From positions 1 through 64,000 of the forward strand of contig MSHD01000050.1 in the NCBI GenBank assembly GCA_001941045.1: 64,000 bases of DNA. Reading direction: 5' to 3'. The notes below the pieces were generated by a model that worked only from the letters and a program-made list of their open reading frames with translations, was not told where the DNA came from and did not search any database. The position numbers were made by a program, and so were the translations under genes. Below, in pieces: positions 46,052-55,540 of this stretch. The DNA comes from Lachnospiraceae bacterium Zagget2 (GTDB lineage Bacteria > Bacillota > Clostridia > Lachnospirales > Lachnospiraceae). The first letter of the stretch is position 1. Each line of letters starts with the position of its first letter.

Positions 46052-49000
46052 ATGAAAAAATATTGTCTGCGTGTAAGAATACTTTCGTTATTATTGTCTC
46101 TGACGCTCGCGGTGGGAGTGTGTCCGGCGACGGCGTATGCCACGGAGACGGAGGTGGCCACAGGCAGCGAGGAAGAGTCTGACGGGACACAGGCAGACGT
46201 CGGAGAGCAGGCGGAAGCGGACATCTCCGGGAGCGGGACGGCGGAGGAAATTGTCGGGAATGGGACGGCGGAGGAAACTGCCGGGAGCGAGGCGTCGGAG
46301 GAAAGCCTGCCCGGAGAAACCACAGGGTCCTCGGGCGAATCGGAGACAGAGACGACCGCAGGCTCTTCGCCGGAGTGTGCCTCTGATGAGACGGCGAACA
46401 TGACGGATGAGGGAGCGGCAACGGAGGAAACAGCAGAGATATCCGGCGAAGAACAGCCGCAGGATTCTCTGACGGAGGAGGCGGACGCAGAGGCGGTCGA
46501 TGATGAGGAAGTGGAATATACGGTGACGGAGTCTGCGGAAGCGGAGCTGCCGTCCGCTGCGACCGACGCTGACGCGAGCGAGGAGGAGAGCACAGAACAG
46601 CAGGTGGTCGACTGCACATTGTCGGTGGAGGATGCGCTGCCGACGGCGGGAAGCGTCGCTGTGACTCTTCTGGATGCATCGGGGGAGTCGTGCGGGCTTC
46701 CGGAGGATTTCGATCCGGAGTATACCGTGTTGTACTGGAGCGAAGACAGCGGAGAGTGGGTGGAGCCGGATTCTGCTGCGAATTTCAGCGCCAGTGCGAG
46801 TAAGATCACGTTTAATAAGAATACTTATACTTATACGGTGACAGGTGATCCGGTGTACCTGCTGGGAAAGACGAAAATATCAAAATATACCTACACCCTG
46901 TCCAGGACGCTTACGGGTACTTATAAACTGCTGGTCAGTGATCAGAACGGATATTATGGGGAGCTGGAAGCGGAGTTTGTGCTGCTCAAGGATGCGCCTC
47001 TGGTTTACAATGAAACAGAGAAGATACCGGAAGAGGCTGTGACATCAAAAACAACGGTGTCAGGGAATACCAGTACAACCAGTTATGTATATTCCAGTGT
47101 GAATATGAATGAATACAGCCTTACCGACTATTGGGACGCGCTGAATGGCGTGAGACTCGAATCCGGTGAAAACAGTTATGATTTCAACGATGAAAACGGA
47201 AAGCTGTCGGGTCTCAAAACGGCCATCACGAATTGCTATGCGAATAAAGATACAGGCATTCTGGAAAAATATCTGAAAGATAATGGATACCTTACGGATG
47301 GCGTGAGCCGTTATGATATCACTATATACGCCACCGGCTATGCCGATTTCAGCTTTACCTACCTGCTGGACGCCTCCGGTGAAGCATCGGGTCTTTACGC
47401 GTCGCTGACGGCGGATAGCTTTACCTACACGGGCAGCGCGATTAAACCGACGATGGACTATGTTTATTATGTAGATGCTTCCGGCTCGGCGAAGCGCGTC
47501 ACGTCCTATTCGCTATCCTACAGCAATAATACGAATGTGACGACCGAGGAGGCCCCGGCGTCTGTCAAAGTGAGCGCGAGCGGGAAGGGTTCGGCTACAC
47601 TGTACTTTGCGATTACTCCGAAGAGTCTGGAGGACGATGATGTCACGGTCACGGCGAAGAATGTCGCCGCTGCGGACAACATCCTGCCGACCGCGGAAAA
47701 CGTGAGCTACAGCCTCACTGTCAAATGGGGAAAGATTACGCTGGCGAAAAGTGAGAACTCCGGTTACAGCGTCACGGTCGAGTCCATAGACGACTATGGA
47801 AAGGTCATACTGACGCTTGCGGGAACCGGGAATTACACGGGAAGCGTGACAGCAGCTTATCAGGTGTATGGAAAGATCGAGTCTGCATCGGTAGCTGCGA
47901 TTGCCAGCCAGGCATTCACGAACTCAGCCATCGAGCCCGAACCTGTGGTCTATGAGAGCAGTAAAAAGGCCTATACTCTGGAGAAGGGCAAGGATTACAC
48001 AGTATCTTATACAAAGAATACCAGCGTGGGTACGGCGACAGTCACGATCGACGGTACCGGTTTCTATACCGGGACAAAAAAAGTGACTTTTGCGATCGTC
48101 AGGAAAACGCTGGCGGATGAAGCGACTGTGACAGTGGAGCTGCGGGACGCTGACGCGAGTGAGAGTGACGAGTGGAAGACCCCCGAAGAATACAGCACGA
48201 TTTATAGCGCGTCGGCCCAGAAGCCATCGGTGCGGGTGATCTATTATCCAACGGGAGATACAGAAGGGGAAAGTGGTATTGAGCTGACCCTGGGTACGGA
48301 TTATACGCTTAGCTATAAGAATAACAAAAGCGCAGCCGATTGTTCTGTCAGTAAGGCGCCGACGGTCACCGTGACCGGAAAAGGAAATTATTCCGGCAGC
48401 CGGGCAGAGAGCTTTACAATCAGCAGGTTCGATCTGGCAGGAACTGAGGATACGACTGTCGCCGTCGCGAATATTAAGTATACAGGGGCGAAAAGTATAA
48501 AACCGACTGTCACGGTGAAGACGGTGATCGGCGGGAACGAGATTACTCTGAAAAAAGACACGGATTACACGGTGGATTATGGATATGTGAAGGAAACAGT
48601 GTCTGCAGACATAGAAGATAAAGGATATAGCGAACTGACCGTGACGATAGTTGGAAAGGGAAACTATTCCGAAACAGAACTGTACGAAAATTATCGTGTC
48701 TACAGGACAGCCGCGAGCAGTCTCACCGTGACCTTGGAGAATAATGGTTCCATGTCATGGACCGGCTCAAAGGTCGAGCCGGAGGTAATCACGATCTATG
48801 ATAAGTCGGAGGACTATTATCTGACGGAAGACGACTATACAGTCGCATATACAAACAACACGGCGGTAGGAACCGGAAAGGTCACAATCACCGGTCTTGG
48901 AAAATATGGCGGGACGAAGACAGTGAGCTTCAAAATTGTCAGGATGAAACTGTCTGATTCGACAGGGTGTATTTCTGTCGCGCTATGGGATGAAGAGAAG

Positions 49001-50782
49001 AGCGAATGGATATCTCAGGATTTTTGGGACGATGAGATAAGCGCATGGAGATCACAGGATGTGTATAGCCTGACTTATGCTGTCTCTGCTCAGAAGCCGA
49101 AGGTACAGGTGATTTATTATCCGACGGGCAGTACAGATGGAAAGTCGATTGTATTGACAGAAGGGACACACTATACGGTCAGTTATAAAAACAATACAAA
49201 CAAGGCAGACTACAGTGGTACGAAAGCGCCGACTGTCGTTGTGACCGGAAAGGGAAATTATTCCGGCAGCACGACAGTGAAGTTTACGATCGAACCACTG
49301 TCGCTGGAAGAGTGCGGCGACAGCCTCACGCTGACTGTGAATGATGTAAAGGACGCGGCAGAGACGGCGCTTCCGACAGTCACACTGAAATACGGGACAA
49401 AGACGCTGAAGAGCGGTACGGATTATTATAAAATCAACAGCGCCTGTATCGAACCGGATGATGAAAGAGGATACTATTCTGTGACAGTAGAAGGCAGGGG
49501 AAATTTCACCGGGACTGTTACAGAGCGATATCGTTATTACACAAAGGCGATCTCATCGGTAAAGGTGAGTTCGATCAGCGCGCAGACTTATACGGGAGGA
49601 CAGATCAAACCAGCGGTGACGCTCACTGTTTCAGGGACACCATTGGATAGAGGTACGCATTACGAGCTGACCTACGGAGAAAATACAGCGGCGGGAAAGG
49701 GAACGGTCGTAATCCATGGGCTGGGCGAGTATGGCGGCACGAAGACCGTGACCTTCACCATCAGTAAAAAAGCGGTGAAAGAGGGCACTGTAAAAATTAA
49801 TGATGCGACCTATACGGGTTCCACGCTCAAGCCGGGAGAGGGCGATATGACCGTAACGCTGACGGACGGCACGGAGCTGAACTACGGCACGGACTATACC
49901 GTATCAAAGTGCACGAACTGTGTAAACGTCTGGCTTACAGGGGATACGACGACCTGGAAGGAGACGAAGGCTCCTGTCGTCACGATAAAGTTGAAGGGCA
50001 ATTATTCCGGCACTCTGACATCGGAGAAGGGGGCTTACCAGATAATCCCGCGATCGCTGGAGGATTGCACAACGACTGTGAGCGACGTGCAGATCACCGG
50101 AAAAGTGACAGAGGGGGAAACGAAGCCGTCTGTTACGGTAAAATATGGTACCCGGACGTTAAAAAAAGGAACCGAATATACGATCGGTGATGTGGCGGAA
50201 TCAACTGACGGGACATATAAAGTTGAGATTATCGGAGCCGGCAATAATTATACAGGCAGCATATGGACGAATGAGTTCCATTATTATAGGACGGCGATTT
50301 CAAGCGCAAAGGTAAAAGTAAGCTCGATCGGTACGCAGACTTATACCGGAGGAAAGATCAGACCGGCGGTGACGCTCACTGTTTCGGGAACCGAACTGGA
50401 AGAAGGTACGCATTACGAGCTGTCTTACGGAGAGAATACGGCGGCAGGTAAGGGAACAGTCGTGATCCATGGGCTGGGCGAATACGGCGGCACAAAAACT
50501 GTGACCTTCACGATTGCCAGAAAATCACTGGCGTCAGGCGATGTCACGGTAAGTGATGCCCATGAATGGAGCTATGAATACACCGGAGACGCTGTGAAGC
50601 CGGATGTGGTACTGACTTATGGGGAGCAGACACTGGAGCAGGGTGTAGACTATACAATCAGTTATAAAAATAATACAAATGTGGCAGACAGCACGGCGAA
50701 GACAGCGCCGACGATTGTGATTACCGGAAAAGGTAACTACACGGGAAGTCTGAAAGTCTGTTTTACAATCTATGTTGACTGA
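46052..50782 (+). CDS. Giant secreted protein with Ig-like/MBG-type repeats
   Basis: A 1576-residue protein with a signal peptide (about residues 1-32), an acidic Glu/Thr/Ser-rich segment to about residue 190, then repeated beta modules to the C terminus. Each module of about 80-100 residues carries YTGS..KP near its start, GTDYTVSY.NNT in the middle and GKGNYSG near its end. Such repeats are common in surface proteins of gut clostridia. No sorting signal is present at the C terminus, so retention must be by other means. Start ATG 46052 behind AGGAG. It ends 20 bases before the peptide gene of cassette B. Confidence 0.75.
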   Translation: MKKYCLRVRILSLLLSLTLAVGVCPATAYATETEVATGSEEESDGTQADVGEQAEADISGSGTAEEIVGNGTAEETAGSEASEESLPGETTGSSGESETETTAGSSPECASDETANMTDEGAATEETAEISGEEQPQDSLTEEADAEAVDDEEVEYTVTESAEAELPSAATDADASEEESTEQQVVDCTLSVEDALPTAGSVAVTLLDASGESCGLPEDFDPEYTVLYWSEDSGEWVEPDSAANFSASASKITFNKNTYTYTVTGDPVYLLGKTKISKYTYTLSRTLTGTYKLLVSDQNGYYGELEAEFVLLKDAPLVYNETEKIPEEAVTSKTTVSGNTSTTSYVYSSVNMNEYSLTDYWDALNGVRLESGENSYDFNDENGKLSGLKTAITNCYANKDTGILEKYLKDNGYLTDGVSRYDITIYATGYADFSFTYLLDASGEASGLYASLTADSFTYTGSAIKPTMDYVYYVDASGSAKRVTSYSLSYSNNTNVTTEEAPASVKVSASGKGSATLYFAITPKSLEDDDVTVTAKNVAAADNILPTAENVSYSLTVKWGKITLAKSENSGYSVTVESIDDYGKVILTLAGTGNYTGSVTAAYQVYGKIESASVAAIASQAFTNSAIEPEPVVYESSKKAYTLEKGKDYTVSYTKNTSVGTATVTIDGTGFYTGTKKVTFAIVRKTLADEATVTVELRDADASESDEWKTPEEYSTIYSASAQKPSVRVIYYPTGDTEGESGIELTLGTDYTLSYKNNKSAADCSVSKAPTVTVTGKGNYSGSRAESFTISRFDLAGTEDTTVAVANIKYTGAKSIKPTVTVKTVIGGNEITLKKDTDYTVDYGYVKETVSADIEDKGYSELTVTIVGKGNYSETELYENYRVYRTAASSLTVTLENNGSMSWTGSKVEPEVITIYDKSEDYYLTEDDYTVAYTNNTAVGTGKVTITGLGKYGGTKTVSFKIVRMKLSDSTGCISVALWDEEKSEWISQDFWDDEISAWRSQDVYSLTYAVSAQKPKVQVIYYPTGSTDGKSIVLTEGTHYTVSYKNNTNKADYSGTKAPTVVVTGKGNYSGSTTVKFTIEPLSLEECGDSLTLTVNDVKDAAETALPTVTLKYGTKTLKSGTDYYKINSACIEPDDERGYYSVTVEGRGNFTGTVTERYRYYTKAISSVKVSSISAQTYTGGQIKPAVTLTVSGTPLDRGTHYELTYGENTAAGKGTVVIHGLGEYGGTKTVTFTISKKAVKEGTVKINDATYTGSTLKPGEGDMTVTLTDGTELNYGTDYTVSKCTNCVNVWLTGDTTTWKETKAPVVTIKLKGNYSGTLTSEKGAYQIIPRSLEDCTTTVSDVQITGKVTEGETKPSVTVKYGTRTLKKGTEYTIGDVAESTDGTYKVEIIGAGNNYTGSIWTNEFHYYRTAISSAKVKVSSIGTQTYTGGKIRPAVTLTVSGTELEEGTHYELSYGENTAAGKGTVVIHGLGEYGGTKTVTFTIARKSLASGDVTVSDAHEWSYEYTGDAVKPDVVLTYGEQTLEQGVDYTISYKNNTNVADSTAKTAPTIVITGKGNYTGSLKVCFTIYVD

Positions 50783-50802
50783 CGGGAAGGGAGGTGAGAG
50801 AT

Positions 50803-50943
50803 ATGAAGAAAACTTATGAAGAACCCAGTATGGAATGCATCCTTTTCACGGCGGAGGATGTAATTACCACCAGTGAAGCGACTACCACCAGTGATGAGAT
50901 TATCACCAGTAATGTCGTTGAAGTTGAAGACCTTAGTGAGTAA
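50803..50943 (+). CDS. Candidate precursor peptide of cassette B (46 aa)
   Basis: A 46-residue peptide behind a strong GGGAGGTGAG site. The first half matches the 4387 peptide (Tyr5, Pro8-Ser9, Phe15, Glu18-Asp19, Thr-Thr-Ser 22-24). The C-terminal half is a six-residue repeat, TTSEAT, TTSDEI, ITSNVV, followed by an acidic tail ending DLSE. There is no signal peptide, and the only Cys (12) is in the leader-like half, so thioether rings are excluded. Many Ser/Thr in the repeat make phosphorylation by the next gene's kinase the simplest hypothesis. The kinase frame overlaps its stop. It is the natural substrate candidate for the five enzymes downstream. Confidence 0.7.
   Translation: MKKTYEEPSMECILFTAEDVITTSEATTTSDEIITSNVVEVEDLSE
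50866..50919 (+). repeat. Three imperfect 18-base repeats in the precursor gene
   Basis: Units at 50866-50883, 50884-50901 and 50902-50919 each encode a hexapeptide opening with (Thr/Ile)-Thr-Ser. The first two begin with the same nine bases ACCACCAGT; the third reads ATCACCAGT. The pattern suggests a repeated modification or binding unit in the core of the peptide. Confidence 0.7.
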
Positions 50944-51721
50944 CAAATCGGTTCATGTAACCTGCCGGAAAGGGCAGCCGTATTTTCACCTGAAACTGGC
51001 AGGGCGGGTTGTCAGACTTTATCCGCGCTACCCTTTTCTGCGGGAATACTGTCAGGATTATCTGACGGAAGAACCGCAGGATTTTTCTGTGGAGATTTCC
51101 CGGGCAGATATCGATTATGAACGCAGGGAATCTGCCGGGGAGGCTGCTCTGGAGGGTATTCCTGTCCGGCAGTTCTCTGATGCGTATCTGGAGACACTGG
51201 CGGCCTGCCGAGCGATTGCCGTGCGGATGCTGGATTATGACACACTGCTCTTTCACGGCTCTGCTCTGTCGCTGGACGGTGTGGGCTACCTGTTCACCGC
51301 AAAGAGCGGTACAGGAAAATCAACCCATGCCAGGCTCTGGAGGGAACGATTCGGGGAGCGTGTGACGATGGTGAATGATGATAAACCGTTCCTGAGAATC
51401 ACGGAGAAGGGAATACTGGTCTGTGGTTCGCCCTGGGACGGCAAGCATCGTCTGAGCAATAATATTGAGGTTCCATTGAAGGCGATCTGTATCCTGAACA
51501 GAGATGAAGGCAATCACATTGAGTCCGCGAGGGCGGGTATGGTTTATCCTGCACTTTTGCAGCAGGCTTACCGCCCTTCTGATCCCATGGGGATGGCGAA
51601 AACGCTGGAACTGGTGGATCGGCTTGCGGCCGGCACGGAGCTGTATATTCTGGGCTGCAATATGAGTCCGGATGCCCCGCTGGCAGTGTATGAGGGCATG
51701 AATGGAGTGAAAACAATATGA
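50936..51721 (+). CDS. HPr-kinase-like protein (cassette B)
   Basis: A protein of about 261 residues with P-loop AKSGTGKST (residues 122-130) and MVNDDKP (about 146-151), matching the kinase of cassette A in both motifs and in the CGSPWDGK segment. The start is uncertain: GTG 50936 overlaps the precursor stop by eight bases and would couple translation, while ATG 50912 and GTG 50873 are in the same frame but lie inside the precursor gene. In paeninodin-type clusters such a kinase phosphorylates a peptide Ser. The Thr/Ser-rich peptide directly upstream is its probable substrate (inference). Confidence 0.75.
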   Translation: MSNKSVHVTCRKGQPYFHLKLAGRVVRLYPRYPFLREYCQDYLTEEPQDFSVEISRADIDYERRESAGEAALEGIPVRQFSDAYLETLAACRAIAVRMLDYDTLLFHGSALSLDGVGYLFTAKSGTGKSTHARLWRERFGERVTMVNDDKPFLRITEKGILVCGSPWDGKHRLSNNIEVPLKAICILNRDEGNHIESARAGMVYPALLQQAYRPSDPMGMAKTLELVDRLAAGTELYILGCNMSPDAPLAVYEGMNGVKTI

Positions 51722-51984
51722 AACTGAAATCCGGATTCATCACACATGAATCAGGCGGTGAGCATTATGCCGTTGCCTCCGGGGAGGCGGGAAAAGTTCT
51801 GAATGGGATGATCCGCAATAATGACACTGCGGATTTTATTTTCCGGCAGCTCCTGCAGGAAACGACAGAGGAAGAAATCGTGGACGCCATGCTGCGGGAA
51901 TATGACGCTCCGAAAGAGCGGATCACCGGGGATGTGCATAAACTGATTGGACAGATACGGGAAGAGGGATTCCTGGATGAGTGA
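51718..51984 (+). CDS. PqqD-like RiPP recognition protein (cassette B)
   Basis: An 88-residue stand-alone PqqD-type domain. Strands near the N terminus (EHYAVASGEAGKVLNGMI) lead to helical IFRQLLQETTEEEIVDAML and VHKLIGQIREEGF. It should bind the leader half of the 46-residue peptide and present it to the kinase and peptidase. ATG 51718 overlaps the kinase stop. Same length and same gene order (kinase, PqqD, S26, ABC) as cassette A. Confidence 0.75.
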   Translation: MKLKSGFITHESGGEHYAVASGEAGKVLNGMIRNNDTADFIFRQLLQETTEEEIVDAMLREYDAPKERITGDVHKLIGQIREEGFLDE

Positions 51985-52402
51985 GACGGACTCCGCGCTG
52001 GCGCGGGAATTGCTGGCGGGCAGACCGGTACTTGCATTTACAAAGGGAGACAGCATGCGCCCTCTGCTGGAGACAGGTAAAACCAGGGTGCTGATCGTCA
52101 GAGTGGAGGGTGAGTTAAGCAGAAACGACCTGCCGTTGTACCGCCGCCCGTCCGGTCAGTATGTCATGCACCGCATAATCCGCTCTGATCAGACACACTA
52201 CTATACCCGTGGAGATAATCGCTGCGGGCTGGAAAAGGTTCCGAAGGACTGGGTGCTGGGTGTGGTCAGGGAGATTACCCGCAAAAACAGAACATTTTCT
52301 GTGAAAGATCGTCGCTACAGGCAGTATGTAGCATTGTGGAATATGATTTATCCGCTTCGTTGGGGCCTGTACAAGCTGCGTTCTGTATGGAATCGATTAT
52401 GA
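51977..52402 (+). CDS. S26/S24-like peptidase without membrane anchor (cassette B)
   Basis: A 141-residue protein with TKGDSMRPLLE (Ser nucleophile), YVMHRIIR (His in the Lys/His position) and RGDNRCG, the three boxes of the signal-peptidase fold. No hydrophobic anchor is seen. The conserved Ser and His in both cassettes suggest an active Ser-His peptidase that could remove the peptide leader. ATG 51977 overlaps the previous gene by eight bases; the stop overlaps the exporter start. Confidence 0.65.
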   Translation: MSETDSALARELLAGRPVLAFTKGDSMRPLLETGKTRVLIVRVEGELSRNDLPLYRRPSGQYVMHRIIRSDQTHYYTRGDNRCGLEKVPKDWVLGVVREITRKNRTFSVKDRRYRQYVALWNMIYPLRWGLYKLRSVWNRL

Positions 52403-54118
52403 AAAGAGAGAAATATCAGGTTCTCCGCTGGTTGCTGAGCGTATTGGGAAGCGACAGGTGGAAAATATGCTGGATGACGGCGATTCAGGCGCTTCTTGGA
52501 GGCAGTGCGGTTTTGTCTGCATGGTTTCTACGCGGCATCATCGATGGCGCTGTGTCAGGAGATTCCTTTATTTTCCGGCGTTATTCTGCCGCACTTCTGA
52601 TTCTTCTGGCAGCTCAGCTGGCTCAGCGTGCGCTTGACCGCTATTTGACGGAATCCACGCGGTCGTCCCTGGAAAACCGTTTCAAGGGGCGACTTTTTTC
52701 CATACTTCTAAAAAAAAGACTACGCTGCCGTGACAGCCGCTCACTCCGGTGAGTGGATGAACCGGCTGACATCGGATACTGCGGAGGCAGCGGAGGGACT
52801 TGCAACCATCCTCCCGAAAGTATCCGGGATGGTGGTGAGGCTTGCAGGGGCGCTTGCCCTGATGCTGCGACTCATGCCGCAGCTTGTATGTGTGATTCTC
52901 CCCGGCGGTCTGCTGCTGGTTCTGCTGACCTATGCGTTTCGCAGGGTTTTAAAGCGTCTTCACAGGGAGATCCGGGAGGCGGACGGCAGGCTGCGCGTGT
53001 TTCTGACAGAACAACTCCATGGTATGCTCGTTATTCGTGCTTTTGGCATGGAGGAGCAGGCAGAGCAGGGAGCGCAGAAGAAAATGGAGGAGCACAGACG
53101 GGCGCGGATGCGTCGAAATCACTTTTCCAATCTCTGCAATGTTGGCTTTGGGTTTGCTTTGAGCGGGGCGTATGCTATCGGTGCGGTTTACTGTGGTTAC
53201 GAAATTCTGATCGGCACTGTGAGTTATGGCACTTTCACGGCCGTTTTGCAGCTTATCGGCCAGATCCGTTCACCCTTTGCCAATATCACAGGCTATGTTC
53301 CCCGGTATTATGCAATGCTTGCCAGTGCAGAAAGACTTATGGAGGCAGAGACTTTTGCGGAGGACTGTGCGGAGCCACAGCTGACCGCTGAGGAGATAAG
53401 GACTGTTTATAAAACGGAGTTTATTGGCATCGGCTTTTTTGATGCCTGCTTTGCCTACCATGACAGGAATGAAGAAGAGGCGTTCGAGGTCCTGTCCGGC
53501 TTTCGGTTTAACATTCGCAGGGGAGAGTGTGTGGCATTTACCGGGCAGTCCGGTTGTGGGAAGAGCACGGTGCTGAAGCTTCTGATGTGTATGTACCCGC
53601 TGGATGCGGGAGACAGGTATCTGGAGACAACCGGAGAATTTCTGACGCTGACGGCAAAGTACCGCGGTCTGTTTGCCTATGTCCCACAGGGGAATCAGCT
53701 TCTTTCCGGAACCATCCGGGAAATTATTGCATTCGGTGACGATCGGGCCATGCAGGATGAGGAAGGCCTGCATAAAGCGCTGGAAATTTCCTGTGCGGAC
53801 GAATTTGTGGACAAACTGGAGGCCGGGCTGGATACTCCGCTGGGGGAACACGGCACGGGATTATCCGAGGGGCAAATGCAGCGAATTGCCATAGCAAGGG
53901 CGATATTTTCTGAACATCCGATCCTGCTGCTGGACGAGGCAACCAGTTCGCTGGACGAGGATACGGAGGAACGCCTGCTGGCGAACCTGCGTGCCATGAC
54001 CGACAGGACGATACTGATTGTAACGCATCGTCCCGCTGCGTTAAAGATCTGCGACAGGGTAGTGAATTTCGACAATACCGGAGAAAGTGACAGGAAAAAA
54101 GGGGATGTGAGATCGTGA
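52399..54118 (+). pseudogene. ABC transporter (cassette B), frameshifted at an A8 tract
   Basis: Two frames together give one exporter of about 572 residues like that of cassette A. The first (52399-52752) holds the first membrane helices. The second (open from about 52718, ending 54118) has the rest and an intact ATPase: GQSGCGKST, LSEGQMQRIAIARA and LLLLDEATSSLDE. The join is a run of eight A residues (52710-52717). Seven would give KKDYAAVTAAHSGEW in one frame. Transcriptional slippage at A8 could still produce some full protein. Otherwise the gene is inactive or the extra base is an error. Start ATG 52399 overlaps the S26-like stop. Confidence 0.8.
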
Positions 54119-55287
54119 CAACAGAAAGGCAGGCGGGACGGCCGGCGACTGGCGGTGATCTGATTTACCTGCTTGGCTGTGCAGTAAATGAGATCACGCC
54201 GGACCTGGAGCGTATAGAGAAGATGGATCTGGAGGCCATCCATGAGCTGAGTGAATTGCACAGTCTGGAGTCTGCCTCCTGTATTGCGTTAGAGACTGCC
54301 TGGGACGGAAGACTACCGGATGAACCGCTGTTCCACACCTGGACAGAGGAGAAAAATCTGGCAATTTATAAAAATGCCCTGTTTGATGCGGAGCGCAGGG
54401 AGGTGCTGGCCTTCCTGGAGAAATCCGGCATCTGGTATCTGCCGTTGAAGGGCATTCTGCTTAAGGAGTTGTATCCCAGACCGGAGATGCGGCAGATGTC
54501 AGACAACGATATCCTGATTGACAGCGCCGGCCGGAAGAAGGTGCATGACTGGTTTCTAAGCAGAGGATATAAGGCTGAGTCTTATCAGCAGAGCAATCAT
54601 GATGCCTATCGCAAAAAGCCGGTCTATAATTTTGAAATGCATGTTTCTCTGTTTGAATACAGGCACAACCGGCTCTGGCAGAATTATTATGCCGACATAC
54701 GGGAACGCATGCTTCCGGATGAGGGAGGCATGCAGGGCGGTCATCTGAGCAATGAAGATTTTTATATTTATATCATCACGCACGCCTGTAAACATCACAG
54801 TGACGATGGAACAGGACTGCGCACACTGCTGGATTGCTATGTATACAATAAGGCTAAAGGTGATATCCTTAACCGTCCATATATCCATAACGAGCTCACC
54901 AAACTTGGCGTTGCGGAATTTGAGGAGGCTGTTCGTGATCTCAGTCAGAGGGTTTTCGGTCGACCGGAGCAGTTTGATTCCTCCGGACTGACGGAGGAGG
55001 AAGCAACGCTGCTTGGCAGCTTCCTGTTTTTCGGAACCTATGGAACGGTGCATAATCATGTGAGGAACAGGCTGAAGGCCATGGATGAAATACCGACTGT
55101 GCGCACAAAACTGCGCTATCTGTGGGGGCGGCTGTTCCCGGAAATGGAGATATTTAAAAACTATTATCCCTTCTTCTATCGTCATAGATGGCTTTTGCCC
55201 GCAGGCTGCATCTATCGTCTGGTTTATAAGGGAATCATTCACCGGAAGAAAATGCTTGCGGAGCTAAGAGCATTGAGGAAGCTGTAA
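54115..55287 (+). CDS. PF14907-type nucleotidyltransferase (cassette B)
   Basis: A 390-residue protein of the same family as 38114-39337: WYLPLKGILLKELYPRPEMR followed by MSDNDILID carries the Lys-Gly and Asp-x-Asp motifs. GTG 54115 overlaps the exporter stop. The C-terminal half is divergent between the two copies. It closes cassette B, whereas its counterpart opens cassette A. A transfer reaction on the phosphorylated peptide is plausible by analogy with paeninodin-type clusters, not shown. Confidence 0.75.
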   Translation: MTTERQAGRPATGGDLIYLLGCAVNEITPDLERIEKMDLEAIHELSELHSLESASCIALETAWDGRLPDEPLFHTWTEEKNLAIYKNALFDAERREVLAFLEKSGIWYLPLKGILLKELYPRPEMRQMSDNDILIDSAGRKKVHDWFLSRGYKAESYQQSNHDAYRKKPVYNFEMHVSLFEYRHNRLWQNYYADIRERMLPDEGGMQGGHLSNEDFYIYIITHACKHHSDDGTGLRTLLDCYVYNKAKGDILNRPYIHNELTKLGVAEFEEAVRDLSQRVFGRPEQFDSSGLTEEEATLLGSFLFFGTYGTVHNHVRNRLKAMDEIPTVRTKLRYLWGRLFPEMEIFKNYYPFFYRHRWLLPAGCIYRLVYKGIIHRKKMLAELRALRKL

Positions 55288-55332
55288 GGAACACCTGAAT
55301 TATGATGGCGGAGAGACGATGATGCAATGGGA

Positions 55333-55527
55333 TCAGGATTCGCCCTGTTCATAGCGCTGCTCGCTTTGCCGCGCCGCTTCTTCTACCGCGCTGCCATAGC
55401 CGGTGAGTGCCGCAAAAGGAGAAAACTGCGCGGCCCGTTCCGACATGGACATATGCGGCCGATGTTTTGAAGTAAAGTGCGGCAGATTTATAATGTCCTG
55501 ATAGTCTTCGATTTTTCTCTGGATCAC
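55333..55527 (-). CDS. YolD-like small protein
   Basis: A 64-residue protein with MSMSERAAQFSPFAALTGYG, the conserved core of YolD-like proteins that accompany Y-family polymerases in Firmicutes. It starts at GTG 55527 behind AAGGAGGG, 13 bases after the polymerase stop, so the two are one transcript. The precise role is unknown; a partner in translesion synthesis is likely. Confidence 0.7.
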   Translation of the reverse strand: MIQRKIEDYQDIINLPHFTSKHRPHMSMSERAAQFSPFAALTGYGSAVEEAARQSEQRYEQGES

Positions 55528-55540
55528 AGGCCTTCCCTCC

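Noticed and set aside
38114..55287. Calling the cassettes lasso peptide clusters
   Set aside because: No asparagine-synthetase-like cyclase and no transglutaminase-like leader peptidase of the proper type is encoded in the window.
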